A DNA stretch of 64,000 nucleotides from Bradyrhizobium liaoningense (GTDB lineage Bacteria > Pseudomonadota > Alphaproteobacteria > Rhizobiales > Xanthobacteraceae). The stretch lies in contig NZ_JAFCJT010000003.1 of assembly GCF_018130785.1 (NCBI RefSeq), positions 310,001 to 374,000 on the forward strand, read 5' to 3'. Below the pieces are notes generated by a model. It was not told the origin of the DNA, did not search any database, and worked only from the letters and a program-made list of their open reading frames with translations. Shown one piece after another: positions 44,000-52,643 of this stretch; position 1 is the stretch's first letter, and every line of letters starts with the position of its first letter. Both the position numbers and the translations under genes were made by a program.

Positions 44000-45589
44000 G
44001 TGACGACAGCCCCTGATATCACCATCCCCTCCAACGGCGCCGTGCGCCGGCCCCTCCTCGTGGCCGTGCTGATCATCGCCGCGATGACCGTGCTGCGGAT
44101 CGTCTATGCTTCCGCCATCGAACTGCGCACCGACGAGGCCTATTACTGGACCTGGTCGAAGGAGGCTGCGCTCAGCTTCCTCGATCATCCCCCCATGATC
44201 GCCTGGTTGATCCGCCTGGGCACCGCGATCTTCGGCGACACTGTGCTAGGCGTCCGCCTCAGTGGCATCGTCGCGATGCTCGTCACGCAGCTGCTGCTCG
44301 CCGACATCGTCCGCCGCCTCACGCATGATGCGCGCGCCATCATGTTCGCGATACTGATGCCGGAGGCTGCGCTCTATTACGGCCTGCTGATGGCCAAGGT
44401 CGCGCCCGACGTCGCCATGATCCCGTTCGCGGTGGCGATGATGTGGTCGCTGGTGCGGCTCGCACAGAGCGGCGACGGACGCTGGTGGCTTGCGGCCGGG
44501 CTGTTCGCCGGGCTGTCGATGCTGTCGAAATTCACCGCGATCATGTTCGCGCCTGCGGTTGCCGCGTTTCTGCTGGTGCCGGATTGGCGCTGGCGCTGGT
44601 TGCGCAGTCCTTACCCTTATCTCGCGGTGCTGATCGCGATTGCCGTGTTCTCCCCGGTGCTGATCTGGAACGCACAGCACGACTGGGCCTCGTTCCGTTT
44701 CCAGGGCGTGCGGGCCACCGCCAATTACGGCATCTCGCTGCGCACGATCGGCGACTACATCGGCCTGCAATTCGGCCTGGTCGGCTTCGTCATGCTGCCG
44801 GTGGTGCTGTCGGGCCTCGTGATGACGGCGTGGCGCGGCTACCGCACGCGCGAGCCGGTCGCGATCCTGCTGTCGACCGCGGTGCTCGTGCCGTTCCTCT
44901 ATTTCCTCTTCAAGTCGACGACGCTCAGGGTCGGCGACACCTGGCCGATGTTCATGTGGCCGGTCGGTTTCGCAGCCGCCGCGGTCAACCTCGTCATGCT
45001 GTCGCGTGAAAACCGGTCGGCGCGGCTGATCCGGTCGAGCCTGTTCTGGTTCAACACGGCGGTCGTCTCGGGGATCGCCTTTGTCGTCATAGTATTCCTG
45101 TACTACGTCGCCGCGCCCTGGAATTTTCTCGGCAAGATTGATCCGATCGGCGCCGAGGCCGGCTACGAGCAGGTCGCGGCGCGCGCGCAGGCCGCGCTCG
45201 ACGAGACCGGCGCCACCTGGATCGCGACCACGGACTATCGCACCTACGCGATGATGCGCTGGCTGTTCAGGGGCCGCGTGCCCGTCATCGAGATCAACGA
45301 ACGCGGCCGCTTCCAGGGTTTTCGCGATCCAGGCATGGATCGGATCCGCGGGCATGCGGGCATCTACGTCGGCCGAGAGCCGGACAATCGCGCGCCGGTG
45401 TGGGAGTCTATCCCGGCGAAGCGCGAGCAGCTTGGCCAGGTCGAACGTCGTTGGCGCGGCGTTCTGACGGACACCTATGCGATTGAGAAGCTCACCGGCT
45501 GGACGCCCGAACTCTCACCGCCAACGGATTCGCCGCTGTTTCAATGGCGGGTGCTGGCGGGGGAATTCGAGAAGCGTAGGCTCTCCTAG
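44000..45589 (+). CDS. Glycosyltransferase family 39 / ArnT-like membrane protein
   Basis: A 529-residue multi-spanning protein, about 10-12 membrane helices over residues 15-380. The first periplasmic loop has the acidic motif LRTDEAYYWTWSKEAALS (about 38-55) followed by FLDHPPMIAWLIRLG, the signature of GT39/ArnT enzymes, where the Asp-Glu pair is catalytic. A soluble C-terminal domain of about 140 residues follows. It moves a sugar from a polyprenyl-phosphate donor to lipid A, a polysaccharide or protein. GTG 44000 is inferred because helix 1 follows it; the frame upstream is repeat DNA. Confidence 0.9.
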   Translation: MTTAPDITIPSNGAVRRPLLVAVLIIAAMTVLRIVYASAIELRTDEAYYWTWSKEAALSFLDHPPMIAWLIRLGTAIFGDTVLGVRLSGIVAMLVTQLLLADIVRRLTHDARAIMFAILMPEAALYYGLLMAKVAPDVAMIPFAVAMMWSLVRLAQSGDGRWWLAAGLFAGLSMLSKFTAIMFAPAVAAFLLVPDWRWRWLRSPYPYLAVLIAIAVFSPVLIWNAQHDWASFRFQGVRATANYGISLRTIGDYIGLQFGLVGFVMLPVVLSGLVMTAWRGYRTREPVAILLSTAVLVPFLYFLFKSTTLRVGDTWPMFMWPVGFAAAAVNLVMLSRENRSARLIRSSLFWFNTAVVSGIAFVVIVFLYYVAAPWNFLGKIDPIGAEAGYEQVAARAQAALDETGATWIATTDYRTYAMMRWLFRGRVPVIEINERGRFQGFRDPGMDRIRGHAGIYVGREPDNRAPVWESIPAKREQLGQVERRWRGVLTDTYAIEKLTGWTPELSPPTDSPLFQWRVLAGEFEKRRLS

Positions 45590-45886
45590 CGAGGCACCCT
45601 TCTTCCCTTTTCCCCTTGCGGGAGAAGGGGCTGACCGCCACCGTAGCCAGGCATTGCCAATGTCCCAAATGCAAAAGAGGCCAAGCGTTGAAGCGGCTTG
45701 GCGTGGCTTGAGAACAACATACAAACAGAAATCTGAGCTGATCGTTTAGCTGCCGCCAGCATTTTACCGACATTCACAGGCCGCCATCCCAGAATACCAC
45801 CCGCTCGAGCATCTAAGCCACTAAGCTGGAGCAGTCCTGACGAAACATATTTGCTCTAATTAATATTATCTGCGGGGGGATGAGAC
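45590..45886. other. 297-base spacer at island left edge
   Basis: The composition drops from G+C-rich core to A+T-rich near 45680-45890 (e.g. AATTAATATTATC). A 29-codon ORF (45660-45749, MSQMQKRPSVEAAWRGLRTT...) has no ribosome site and is not called. I see no transposase, tRNA or clear direct repeat. Confidence 0.45.
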
Positions 45887-46144
45887 ATGTTTGATGTCTA
45901 TCGCAATGGCAAGCGGGACTTCCTCGTCGTTAGCAACGGCTCTCCGATGCCCGTGCTCTACTCTTCCAATAAATGGCGCAAGAGCAGAGGGAGAGTTCTC
46001 AAAGTCAGCGAGGAGATCAGGGCAGCCGTGCAGGAGCGAGGTTATTATCTTCGCAGCGCGCGAGTGACTAAGAAGGACCTGATCCACGCCGAGTGCGCCG
46101 TTGCCGATACTACACGGGCAATCTCTAAACATCCGGCCGACTAG
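45887..46144 (+). CDS. Small hypothetical protein
   Basis: An 85-residue protein I do not recognise: MFDVYRNGKRDFLVVSNGSP, basic and Ser-rich in the middle, with RAAVQERGYYLRSARVTKK near residues 45-63. It has no signal or membrane segment. GGGGGGATGAG precedes the start. Codon use and size fit a real small gene of the island, but nothing suggests a function. Confidence 0.6.
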   Translation: MFDVYRNGKRDFLVVSNGSPMPVLYSSNKWRKSRGRVLKVSEEIRAAVQERGYYLRSARVTKKDLIHAECAVADTTRAISKHPAD

Positions 46145-46230
46145 GCAACCGCAAGCTCCCCAAGCCTCATTAGCCCAGTCAAGGCACTCCCGACTGAGCG
46201 AGGATCGAGCGCGCCAATGGGCTGCATGAT

Positions 46231-46437
46231 TCAATCCCGTGCACCGAGTTCTTCCAGAACAACGCGCCTCCGCAACTCGTGCGCAGCGGCCGTCAAATGG
46301 GACCCTGCGATCAGCCCCAGCCGCTTCAATCTTGGGAGAGCGACGGGGTCACACAGCTCGATCGAGAGCCCGGCTCCCAATATCGCAATGGCGCGTTGCT
46401 CCTCCGCATCAAGATCAGTCCAGCGGATGCCCTTCAT
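46231..46437 (-). CDS. Small hypothetical protein (basic/amphipathic, winged-helix-like)
   Basis: A 68-residue protein. It starts at ATG 46437, which has GAGG 6 bases upstream; the frame opens 12 bases earlier. The sequence is an alternation of helices (DLDAEEQRAIAILGAGLSI, LPRLKRLGLIAGS, LTAAAHELRRRVVLEELG), compatible with a small winged helix-turn-helix or antitoxin-like fold, but this is only shape. It lies downstream of the 44-residue ORF on the same strand. Confidence 0.6.
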   Translation of the reverse strand: MKGIRWTDLDAEEQRAIAILGAGLSIELCDPVALPRLKRLGLIAGSHLTAAAHELRRRVVLEELGARD

Positions 46438-46464
46438 CACCGGCCTCAAATCGTCCAGCGCACC

Positions 46465-46599
46465 TCAAAATCCAAACGCGCGCCTGATTTGCAGCAGCAT
46501 GTCAGTGGCCGCGTCGGTGTACCGACCGTTGGTCAGGTATCGATCCAGTTGCAGTGTGCTAATCAGCGCCACAAGCGCTGCCGTTAAGCCCTTAAACAT
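46465..46599 (-). CDS. Tiny ORF with strong ribosome site
   Basis: A 44-residue ORF, MFKGLTAALVALISTLQLDR..., ending ...LQIRRAFGF. The N-terminal half is hydrophobic (about 4-16), the rest polar. CAGGAGAGG stands directly before the ATG, a very good ribosome site for such a short frame. It ends 28 bases before the next minus-strand small gene, suggesting a two-gene unit. It may be a membrane microprotein; function is unknown. Confidence 0.5.
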   Translation of the reverse strand: MFKGLTAALVALISTLQLDRYLTNGRYTDAATDMLLQIRRAFGF

Positions 46600-47282
46600 T
46601 GGGCCTCTCCTGAAAGAGACCGCCAACCGGGCGTGTCGAAATATTGAGCCGTTCTCAGAAAGCGCGCCGCATATGGCGGCCTAACATGCAAATGGTGACA
46701 TTGACTGGTAACCAGTTTCTTAATGGGTTGATGCGCCGTGGTATGGAAGGCGCTGGCACGAGCGTTGCCGGATTGCGTGCTGCGACGCGTGAACCGATCA
46801 GCGGACAAGCGCGGTCACGTCCGACGTCTGCCAGAGAACAGACATAGCAGTGACCCGTACCGCCGTTCTGCTAAGGGCCAAACCTAACGAGGATTGGCCA
46901 TCCGAGATGTTAGGCAGATGGTCTTTCGCCAATACCCCGCGTGACCTCAACCGCCGACGAGATTGCCCTCTGGTGAATGAAAACTCCTCAGAAGGAGCGG
47001 TCTTCTTGAGCCACAAACGCCACTCTGATCTGAGCGCGGTGCAATAGTCACTCGTTGAGAGCGATGTCAGGCTCGTTCGCGTCTAAACGCTGGGCAAACT
47101 CGCCATGCTGCCGCTTCGTGGCGGCTTGCGATTCCCCGCAAGACCTAGCAGCAGAAGGACCTGAACGAAAACTGCCACTTTATCGATGAAGTTTCAAGAT
47201 GTACGCTTTGTTGTGCTTGTTGCAACCCATGAGGGATCGAAGCCCCGTTTGCGACCATCCTTCTTCCATGGAAGTGGCTTCA
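46600..47282. other. About 680-base non-coding stretch before the large cyclase gene
   Basis: This region contains only short frames without good start signals (for example 46644-46847 and 46850-47047), none of which I call. It must hold the promoter of the large cyclase gene and of the minus-strand small ORFs. No strong palindrome or tRNA was found. Composition is mixed, lower in G+C than the core. Confidence 0.45.
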
Positions 47283-50200
47283 ATGACTGCGACAGTGGAG
47301 GGACAACCTCTCAGCGCCTTTGCCGAAGCTGAGCGTCGTCAGGTGACGGTAGTGTTCGTAGATCTAGTCGGATCTACTCGCTTGGCCGAAACACTCGATC
47401 CGGAAGATGTTGGCGATCTCATCGTCGCCTTTCGGCGTGCGGCGACGACAGCAATCGAAGCGCACGGCGGTTTTGTGGCTCGCTATCTTGGTGACGGCAT
47501 CCTGGCCTATTGGGGGTATCCGAAGGCGAACGAGCAGGATCCCAGACGAGCCGTATCGGGCGGTCTTGCAGTCGTCGCAGCAATCGGCGAGGTCAACCGA
47601 ACCTTGCCGATTGGCGGTGCGCAGCTCAGCGTCCGTGTGGGGATTGATTCTGGCATTGTCGTGGTGGGCAAAATTGGTACTACGGGCGCAAGCGCTACCG
47701 CCGATATTGTAGGCGGAGCCCCAAACGTCGCCGCCCGAGTGCAGCAACTCGCCCATCCCAACACTGTCTTTGTAACCGAAACGGTACGTCAGCTTGTGCA
47801 TTGGCAATTCGAGTTTGCCGCGGGTGCCTCCGTTGAGCTGAAGGGTGTGGCCGCTCCAGTTTGGATTCATCAGGTAATCGCCGAGCGTAAGGGCTCGGAG
47901 CGAATACGGAGTACACGTTCTAGGCGGATCTACGACCGAGAGATCGAGCGGAGTCTTCTCGATCAGTGTTGGCGCGGTGTTTTAGCGGGTCGAGGCCACA
48001 CGGTTCTCATTAGCGGTGAACCAGGGATAGGGAAGACCACATTGGCCGACTATTTCCGGCAGACTGTTGTGGTCAGCGGCGGTACTTGCCTCTACAGTAC
48101 GTGCGCCCCCGAAGGCACTCACTCTCCGTTACTGCCGATTCGCGATCTAATGCGGCAGGCGATTGGAATTACGCTCCTCGACGATGCTGCAGCACTACGG
48201 TCTAAGCTGGCCGCGTCGCCGGTCAATGCTGACGCAAGTGAAATATTGTGCAAGTTGCTCGAGCAGCGCGCTTCGGATTTGCAGCCCTTAGAATTGGGCT
48301 TTCGTGCCCCTGCTACTACCGAGGCCAAAGAGCAGATCTTCACGGTCATAGCGGATTGGATGCTGGGGCACTCTCGCGGCACGCCCCAGGCGTTGATTAT
48401 CGAGGACTTACAGTGGGCTGATTCCTCCACGCTTGAGGTTCTCGACCGAATAATGAGCAGCGTTGCGTCGACTCGCTCGTGTGTATTGCTGACTTGGCGA
48501 ACCGGCTTCCAGACTACGTGGATCGATCGCGCCGATGTAACCCAGCTTTCCGTGATGCGCCTTAAAGATGAGACCGTGCAAGACCTTGTCGCAGGCATGG
48601 TCGGCGACAAAGCGATGGAGATGCAGGTCCAGCATGCCATTGTTGCGAGAGCCGAAGGCAATCCGCTGTTCGCCGAGGAGCTTGTTCTCCTAGCCGGCCA
48701 GCGGCCAGCCGCAACCGCCCCAGGCGATATGCTCACATTGCCATCGTCACTCAACGACTCGCTATCAGCGCGCCTTGATAGCCTAGCAGACTTGAAGCCG
48801 ATAGCTCAGATAGCTGCCGTGATTGGTCGCGAGTTCGATAAACACGTATTGGCGCGTGTACTAGACGTTTCGCATGCCGATCTCGCACCAATGCTCGAAA
48901 CACTGGTGGCATCTGGCCTCGTTGTCGACTTAGGCGCTGGGCTTCACGCAAGCCACAGTTTCAAGCACGCCCTCGTTCGCGAAGTCGGGTATAATAGTCT
49001 ACTCAAAGTGCGCCGCCGCGCCATCCACGCCAAGATCGCCGCCGTCCTTGTTGGTGAATTTCCACGGACTGCTGACGCGCACCCCGAACTCATTGCGCAG
49101 CATTACGAACGAGCGTCAATGTTTGACGAGGCACTAATCTGGTGGAGTAAGGCGGGAGTTCAAGCAGCTCAGCGATCGGCGACAAGGGAGTCTATTTTGT
49201 CGCTCGAACGTGCCCGCACACTATTTGACCGCTTGCCGGATGATGAGACGCGGGCCTGTCAGAAGGCCGAACTGCTTAATATGCTTGGTGTGCAATACAT
49301 TGCAGCTCACGGTTACGCTTCGCCGTTGGTTGAACAATCTTTCCGAGAAGCGGCCGAGATTCTAGAGGCTCGTCAAGGGGCGCCATCCGACCAGTTATTC
49401 ACCGCTCTTTGGGGGCTACATACGCATGCCATGGTGCGGTCAAACGTTCCGGTCGCCATCGAGATTGGTGGTCGCATCCTCAAGCTCGCCGATGCAGAAA
49501 GCGATTCTGACAAGATATTGCAGGCACATCGCCTCCAAGGACTTGCTCGATTGCTCATGGGAGAACACCGCAAATCAGCCGACCATTACGAGGAGGTCCT
49601 GAGACGTTACAATTCGCTCCATCATGAGAGTCATCGATTCCGATATGGTGCTGATCCGGTAGCATTGGCGCTGGCGCAGCTCGCATGGAGCGAATGGATT
49701 AGTGGACATATAGCACAATCGGAGCGCCACAGCTTGGAGGGCGTTGCCCAGGCGCAAAAACTCGAACATCCTCACTCAATCGTTTACGCCAGCGGCGTCA
49801 ATGCGTTGCGCCTGCTTACCGCACGGGAATTTGCGCGGAGTGCCCACGTTGCGGATGAGGCATACAGTCTGGCAAAGAAACATGGCTTTATCTACTGGAT
49901 CGCATGGTGCGAAGTGATCCTTGCCGCACTTCAGCGCGCAGCAAATCCGGAGCGTGCAAGGGCTTTGCTTGCTGCAGCTAAGGCTAAATATCAGAATACG
50001 GGGGCCCGTCAGATAATTCCTTATGCTCATGCTCTAGAGGCAGAGTGCTGCCTCGATCTCGACCGTGTGGCGGAAGCGTCGACTGTACTGGACGAGGCGC
50101 TCGGGCTTGTGGAGGAAACCGGCGTGAGAATTTATCAAGCGGAGCTTCTTCGCTTGCGCGCATGCGTAAGCTTTCGTCTGGGCGAGCCGAGTGCCAAGGG

Positions 50201-50402
50201 ATACATCGAAGCGTCACTTAATATTGCTCGGGCACAGGCAGCAGAATCTTTCGTGTTGCGGAGTCAAATCACGTGGCTTGAAAATGCGACCGAAGCGAAG
50301 GTGCGCAGCGAGTTGCGCCGCGACATCTTGAATACCCTTCTTGGAATGGCAGAGGAGCCGGAAACCGTAGATATGCGCCATGCTCAACGACTCATTGTAT
50401 GA
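47283..50402 (+). CDS. Large class III nucleotide cyclase / ATPase / TPR protein
   Basis: A 1039-residue protein (ATG 47283; the frame is open to 47199). A class III cyclase domain (about 18-190) has metal-binding Asp27 (VVFVDLVGST) and Asp71 (YLGDGILAYWG) and the NVAARVQ motif; the residue often Lys before the GDG is Arg67. A STAND-like ATPase follows with Walker A GEPGIGKT (245-252) and Walker B ALIIEDLQWAD (370-380). The C-terminal half (about 560-1030) is helical and TPR-like. This is the large cyclase-ATPase family common in Bradyrhizobium, usually sensing an unknown signal. G+C is lower than in the core. It precedes the radical SAM gene by 427 bases. Confidence 0.92.
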   Translation: MTATVEGQPLSAFAEAERRQVTVVFVDLVGSTRLAETLDPEDVGDLIVAFRRAATTAIEAHGGFVARYLGDGILAYWGYPKANEQDPRRAVSGGLAVVAAIGEVNRTLPIGGAQLSVRVGIDSGIVVVGKIGTTGASATADIVGGAPNVAARVQQLAHPNTVFVTETVRQLVHWQFEFAAGASVELKGVAAPVWIHQVIAERKGSERIRSTRSRRIYDREIERSLLDQCWRGVLAGRGHTVLISGEPGIGKTTLADYFRQTVVVSGGTCLYSTCAPEGTHSPLLPIRDLMRQAIGITLLDDAAALRSKLAASPVNADASEILCKLLEQRASDLQPLELGFRAPATTEAKEQIFTVIADWMLGHSRGTPQALIIEDLQWADSSTLEVLDRIMSSVASTRSCVLLTWRTGFQTTWIDRADVTQLSVMRLKDETVQDLVAGMVGDKAMEMQVQHAIVARAEGNPLFAEELVLLAGQRPAATAPGDMLTLPSSLNDSLSARLDSLADLKPIAQIAAVIGREFDKHVLARVLDVSHADLAPMLETLVASGLVVDLGAGLHASHSFKHALVREVGYNSLLKVRRRAIHAKIAAVLVGEFPRTADAHPELIAQHYERASMFDEALIWWSKAGVQAAQRSATRESILSLERARTLFDRLPDDETRACQKAELLNMLGVQYIAAHGYASPLVEQSFREAAEILEARQGAPSDQLFTALWGLHTHAMVRSNVPVAIEIGGRILKLADAESDSDKILQAHRLQGLARLLMGEHRKSADHYEEVLRRYNSLHHESHRFRYGADPVALALAQLAWSEWISGHIAQSERHSLEGVAQAQKLEHPHSIVYASGVNALRLLTAREFARSAHVADEAYSLAKKHGFIYWIAWCEVILAALQRAANPERARALLAAAKAKYQNTGARQIIPYAHALEAECCLDLDRVAEASTVLDEALGLVEETGVRIYQAELLRLRACVSFRLGEPSAKGYIEASLNIARAQAAESFVLRSQITWLENATEAKVRSELRRDILNTLLGMAEEPETVDMRHAQRLIV

Positions 50403-50829
50403 TGCTCTTGTGTTTGATGACTTCGTCAGCGCGCGCAGGCTCGGGCGGTGAACGCGGCTACCACTTGCCTCAATTGCCATTGAGCTAACGTAGATGCCCA
50501 TTCAGGGCGGGCCGGGACGAGAGCCTCCTTTTCGAGCCGCCTAGCAATCTACTATGATTTGGTCACGTCGGGCTCGTCTGTGAGATCATGACCGTTGTTG
50601 GGTCCCGACTGCGAACATGCCGCTTTCCTTTTTGCCCCGAAGCGGTCATTCGGACTGATGCATGCGCGCTACGGCGGGCACACCACCGCGGCACAACTGC
50701 AGCCTGAGCCTCGCACGCAAGTTACTGCAGGGTTGCCAATTTGCGCATCTTGTGCCAATTTAGCACTCTCAACGTGTGCCTGATATTGTTGCGACGCCAA
50801 GATTTTGCGAAACAATATGGTTGGCCGTT
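50403..50829. other. 427-base spacer before radical SAM cassette
   Basis: A palindromic unit near 50616-50648 (GCCGCTTTCC...GAAGCGGTCA) is a degraded member of the MSAFGGKADI-type repeat common in these genomes. A TTG-started frame at 50595-50783 with four Cys and a C-terminal ICASCANLALSTCA was considered as a peptide precursor and not called. The promoter of the cassette must lie here. Confidence 0.45.
50616..50648. repeat. Degraded GCCGCTT...AAGCGG palindrome
   Basis: CCGCTT and AAGCGG arms separated by about 15 bases, in the ACATGCCGCTTTCC...GAAGCGGTCATT context known from many Bradyrhizobium spacers. Confidence 0.55.
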
Positions 50830-51873
50830 ATGGCGCCCATTCAGAACCCGTTTTCGTTGGAGAAACCTCTCAAACTTTCGGTCTGCTTTACCGAGACGTG
50901 TAACCTCTCGTGCCGGCATTGCTATGCTGATTGCTCGCCCCAAAAGGCAGCTGCCGAACTGACCGGCGATGACTGGGAGCGTTTTCTCAACGAAATTGCA
51001 GGGTTAGGTGTAGTTTTCCTCTATATCGAGGGAGGAGAACCCTTTCACAGGCCCGACTTCCTGCCCTTCCTTACTTCCGCATCAAGTCGTTTCTTTACGG
51101 AAGTTCGTACTAACGGGACGCTCATCACCCGCGCTCTTTCCAAGGAATTGAGAGAGATCGGCGTTGGTATTGTACTTGTCGATATTCTTAGCCCGCGCGC
51201 CGAGGTCCACGACTATTTCACTGGAACGAGTGGAAGCCATGCACTCGCCTGTGAAGCCGTCAAACACTTGCTGGATGCAGGAATTGAGACTCAGCTACTT
51301 ACAATCCTTAATCAAAAGAATGTCGGAGATCTGCAGGGCTTTGTTGAGCTAGCCAACAAGCTTGGTGTCAAGACGGTCGGCATTTTGCGGCCGTATCCGC
51401 TTGGACGCTTCAAATATAGCTGGGCGGAATTCGCTCTGTCGCTCGACGAGATGCATGCGGCTCTTGATTCACTTCGGTTGCCTAGCGGCATGAAACTTAT
51501 GCAATCTTGGCATCCAAATAATGGCAATTCGTGCTGGCAGATGGCTGCCGTTAACGCATTCGGAAGTTCGATAGGTTGCGCCTACCTACGAGAGTACGTT
51601 GATTACGGGAACATCAAAGATGTGCCCTTCATGGAGACGTGGCAACATCCGCTTTATCGAGAGTTGAGGTCAGGTCGCGTTACAGACACCTGCCCAAGTT
51701 GTTCATCGAGCCAAGGCTCCCATGGTGGGTGTCGTTCTACCGCGTACGCGTTTCACGGCGCCTGGGACGCACCAGATCCATTCGATAAAGTGCTTAACAA
51801 AGGAGTAGACGTGCGTGTCCTTCCTGAATGGTTGCTACAGGCGCGTCCCAAGCCTCCGGGTGCGGCCGGTTGA
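50830..51873 (+). CDS. Radical SAM protein with C-terminal Cys cluster (SPASM-like)
   Basis: A 347-residue radical SAM enzyme. The 4Fe-4S cluster motif is CNLSCRHC with Cys24, Cys28 and Cys31, preceded by KLSVCFTET. The body has the barrel motif GVVFLYIEGGEPFHRPDF (about 65-82). Cys235, Cys250, Cys288, Cys291 and Cys301 in the C-terminal part (NSCWQ, IGCAY, DTCPSCSSS, HGGC) suggest auxiliary clusters as in SPASM maturases. It starts at ATG 50830 (weak ribosome site; GTG 50776 is possible). The PqqD-like gene starts inside its end, and an unknown 178-residue protein follows. It probably modifies a peptide or protein via a carbon-centred radical. Confidence 0.9.
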   Translation: MAPIQNPFSLEKPLKLSVCFTETCNLSCRHCYADCSPQKAAAELTGDDWERFLNEIAGLGVVFLYIEGGEPFHRPDFLPFLTSASSRFFTEVRTNGTLITRALSKELREIGVGIVLVDILSPRAEVHDYFTGTSGSHALACEAVKHLLDAGIETQLLTILNQKNVGDLQGFVELANKLGVKTVGILRPYPLGRFKYSWAEFALSLDEMHAALDSLRLPSGMKLMQSWHPNNGNSCWQMAAVNAFGSSIGCAYLREYVDYGNIKDVPFMETWQHPLYRELRSGRVTDTCPSCSSSQGSHGGCRSTAYAFHGAWDAPDPFDKVLNKGVDVRVLPEWLLQARPKPPGAAG

Positions 51874-52114
51874 AGAGATGAAGAGTTGTGTGGTGTTTCG
51901 GCCAAATCCGCCGAAGCTGTTTATGCTGAACCTCAACGCTTGGCTGATATTCGAACTCTGCGACGGCGGCACTTCGTACGAAATTGAGCAACGGTACCGA
52001 CAAAAAGTGGAAGGCCAGATGTCCGAGAGCGAAGCTAGGCGTCATCTGGTGATTGGTCTCAAGAATTTACACGAACGAGGTCTGATAGAATTTGAGGAGG
52101 GACTGAATGAGTAA
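51815..52114 (+). CDS. PqqD-like peptide-recognition (RRE) protein
   Basis: A 99-residue PqqD-type protein. VPSLRVRPVEEMKSCVVFRP is the family's N-terminal strand pair, then LFMLNLNAWLIFELCDGGTS (about 35-54) with the conserved LNxxAxxIxxLCDG, and helices ending LKNLHERGLIEF. PqqD-like domains bind leader peptides and present them to radical SAM enzymes. The start is GTG 51815, with AGGAG at a good distance; it lies inside the radical SAM gene, so the two overlap by 59 bases. It ends 8 bases into the next gene. Confidence 0.9.
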   Translation: MSFLNGCYRRVPSLRVRPVEEMKSCVVFRPNPPKLFMLNLNAWLIFELCDGGTSYEIEQRYRQKVEGQMSESEARRHLVIGLKNLHERGLIEFEEGLNE

Positions 52115-52643
52115 CATTGATTCAACCCAACTTGTTACCAGTCTTATAGCGGGCGAAAGGCTTACCTCCCCAAGCATTGAGTCGATTGAGCCAGAGGTGC
52201 GAACTGGCGTCTCTTTCCCTTTTTGTGACCTTCTCAAACATGGGGAGGGTAAGGCTGATATCGAAAAGCTCCTTGCCGAAAGCGTCCTCCTTGGATCGCT
52301 CGTGGTTGAATGGGGTTACAACGTCCCATTTGATCAGCATGATGCATTCAAAAAGTGGCTGATCGTCAATGAGGCGAAGATTGCGAATGCAGTTCCAAAG
52401 GACGTGACGTACCGTGGAACGTACGCAGTTTCGATAAGTAGTGAAAAGCACAGTGGGCGTTATCGCACTATTTGGGGATTTACCACGCTCCACGCTCTCG
52501 AGACGTTCGGCGATGAGATGCACACTGCATCTGCCTTTGCACAACTTGTTGCTGACCTGAATGCCTTCCGTGACCGGGATCGCGGTGCGGAGTATAGCGA
52601 GCAGATCTACCAGCCGGTGCGTTGCTCTCTGCGATACGGCTAA
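52107..52643 (+). CDS. Unknown 178-residue protein of the radical SAM-PqqD cassette
   Basis: A 178-residue soluble protein I do not recognise. It starts at ATG 52107 with GAGGAGGG just before it and overlaps the PqqD-like gene by 8 bases, so it belongs to the same transcript and translation unit. Features are a hydrophilic N-terminus with GERLTSPSIESIEPEVRTGV (about 16-35), a helix-rich middle (IEKLLAESVLLGSLVVEWGYN about 52-72), YRGTYAVSIS, WGFTTLHALETFG, and a polar tail YSEQIYQPVRCSLRYG. It has few Cys (2). It could be the modified substrate, a partner or an effector; nothing distinguishes these. Confidence 0.75.
   Translation: MSNIDSTQLVTSLIAGERLTSPSIESIEPEVRTGVSFPFCDLLKHGEGKADIEKLLAESVLLGSLVVEWGYNVPFDQHDAFKKWLIVNEAKIANAVPKDVTYRGTYAVSISSEKHSGRYRTIWGFTTLHALETFGDEMHTASAFAQLVADLNAFRDRDRGAEYSEQIYQPVRCSLRYG

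Noticed and set aside
45660..45749. 29-codon ORF MSQMQKRPSVEAAW...
   Set aside because: The sequence looks protein-like, but there is no ribosome site and it lies at the island edge; too little support.
46217..46684. 155-codon plus-strand frame
   Set aside because: It is opposite the two tiny minus-strand ORFs, is Ser/Arg-rich, and lacks a ribosome site.
46850..47047. 65-codon GTG frame upstream of the large cyclase
   Set aside because: No ribosome site, no recognised motif, and the region varies in composition; kept as non-coding.
50595..50783. 62-codon frame with Cys-rich end as radical SAM precursor
   Set aside because: It begins with TTG, has no ribosome site, and its first part is the GCCGCTT/AAGCGG repeat; a precursor here is not supported, only not excluded.
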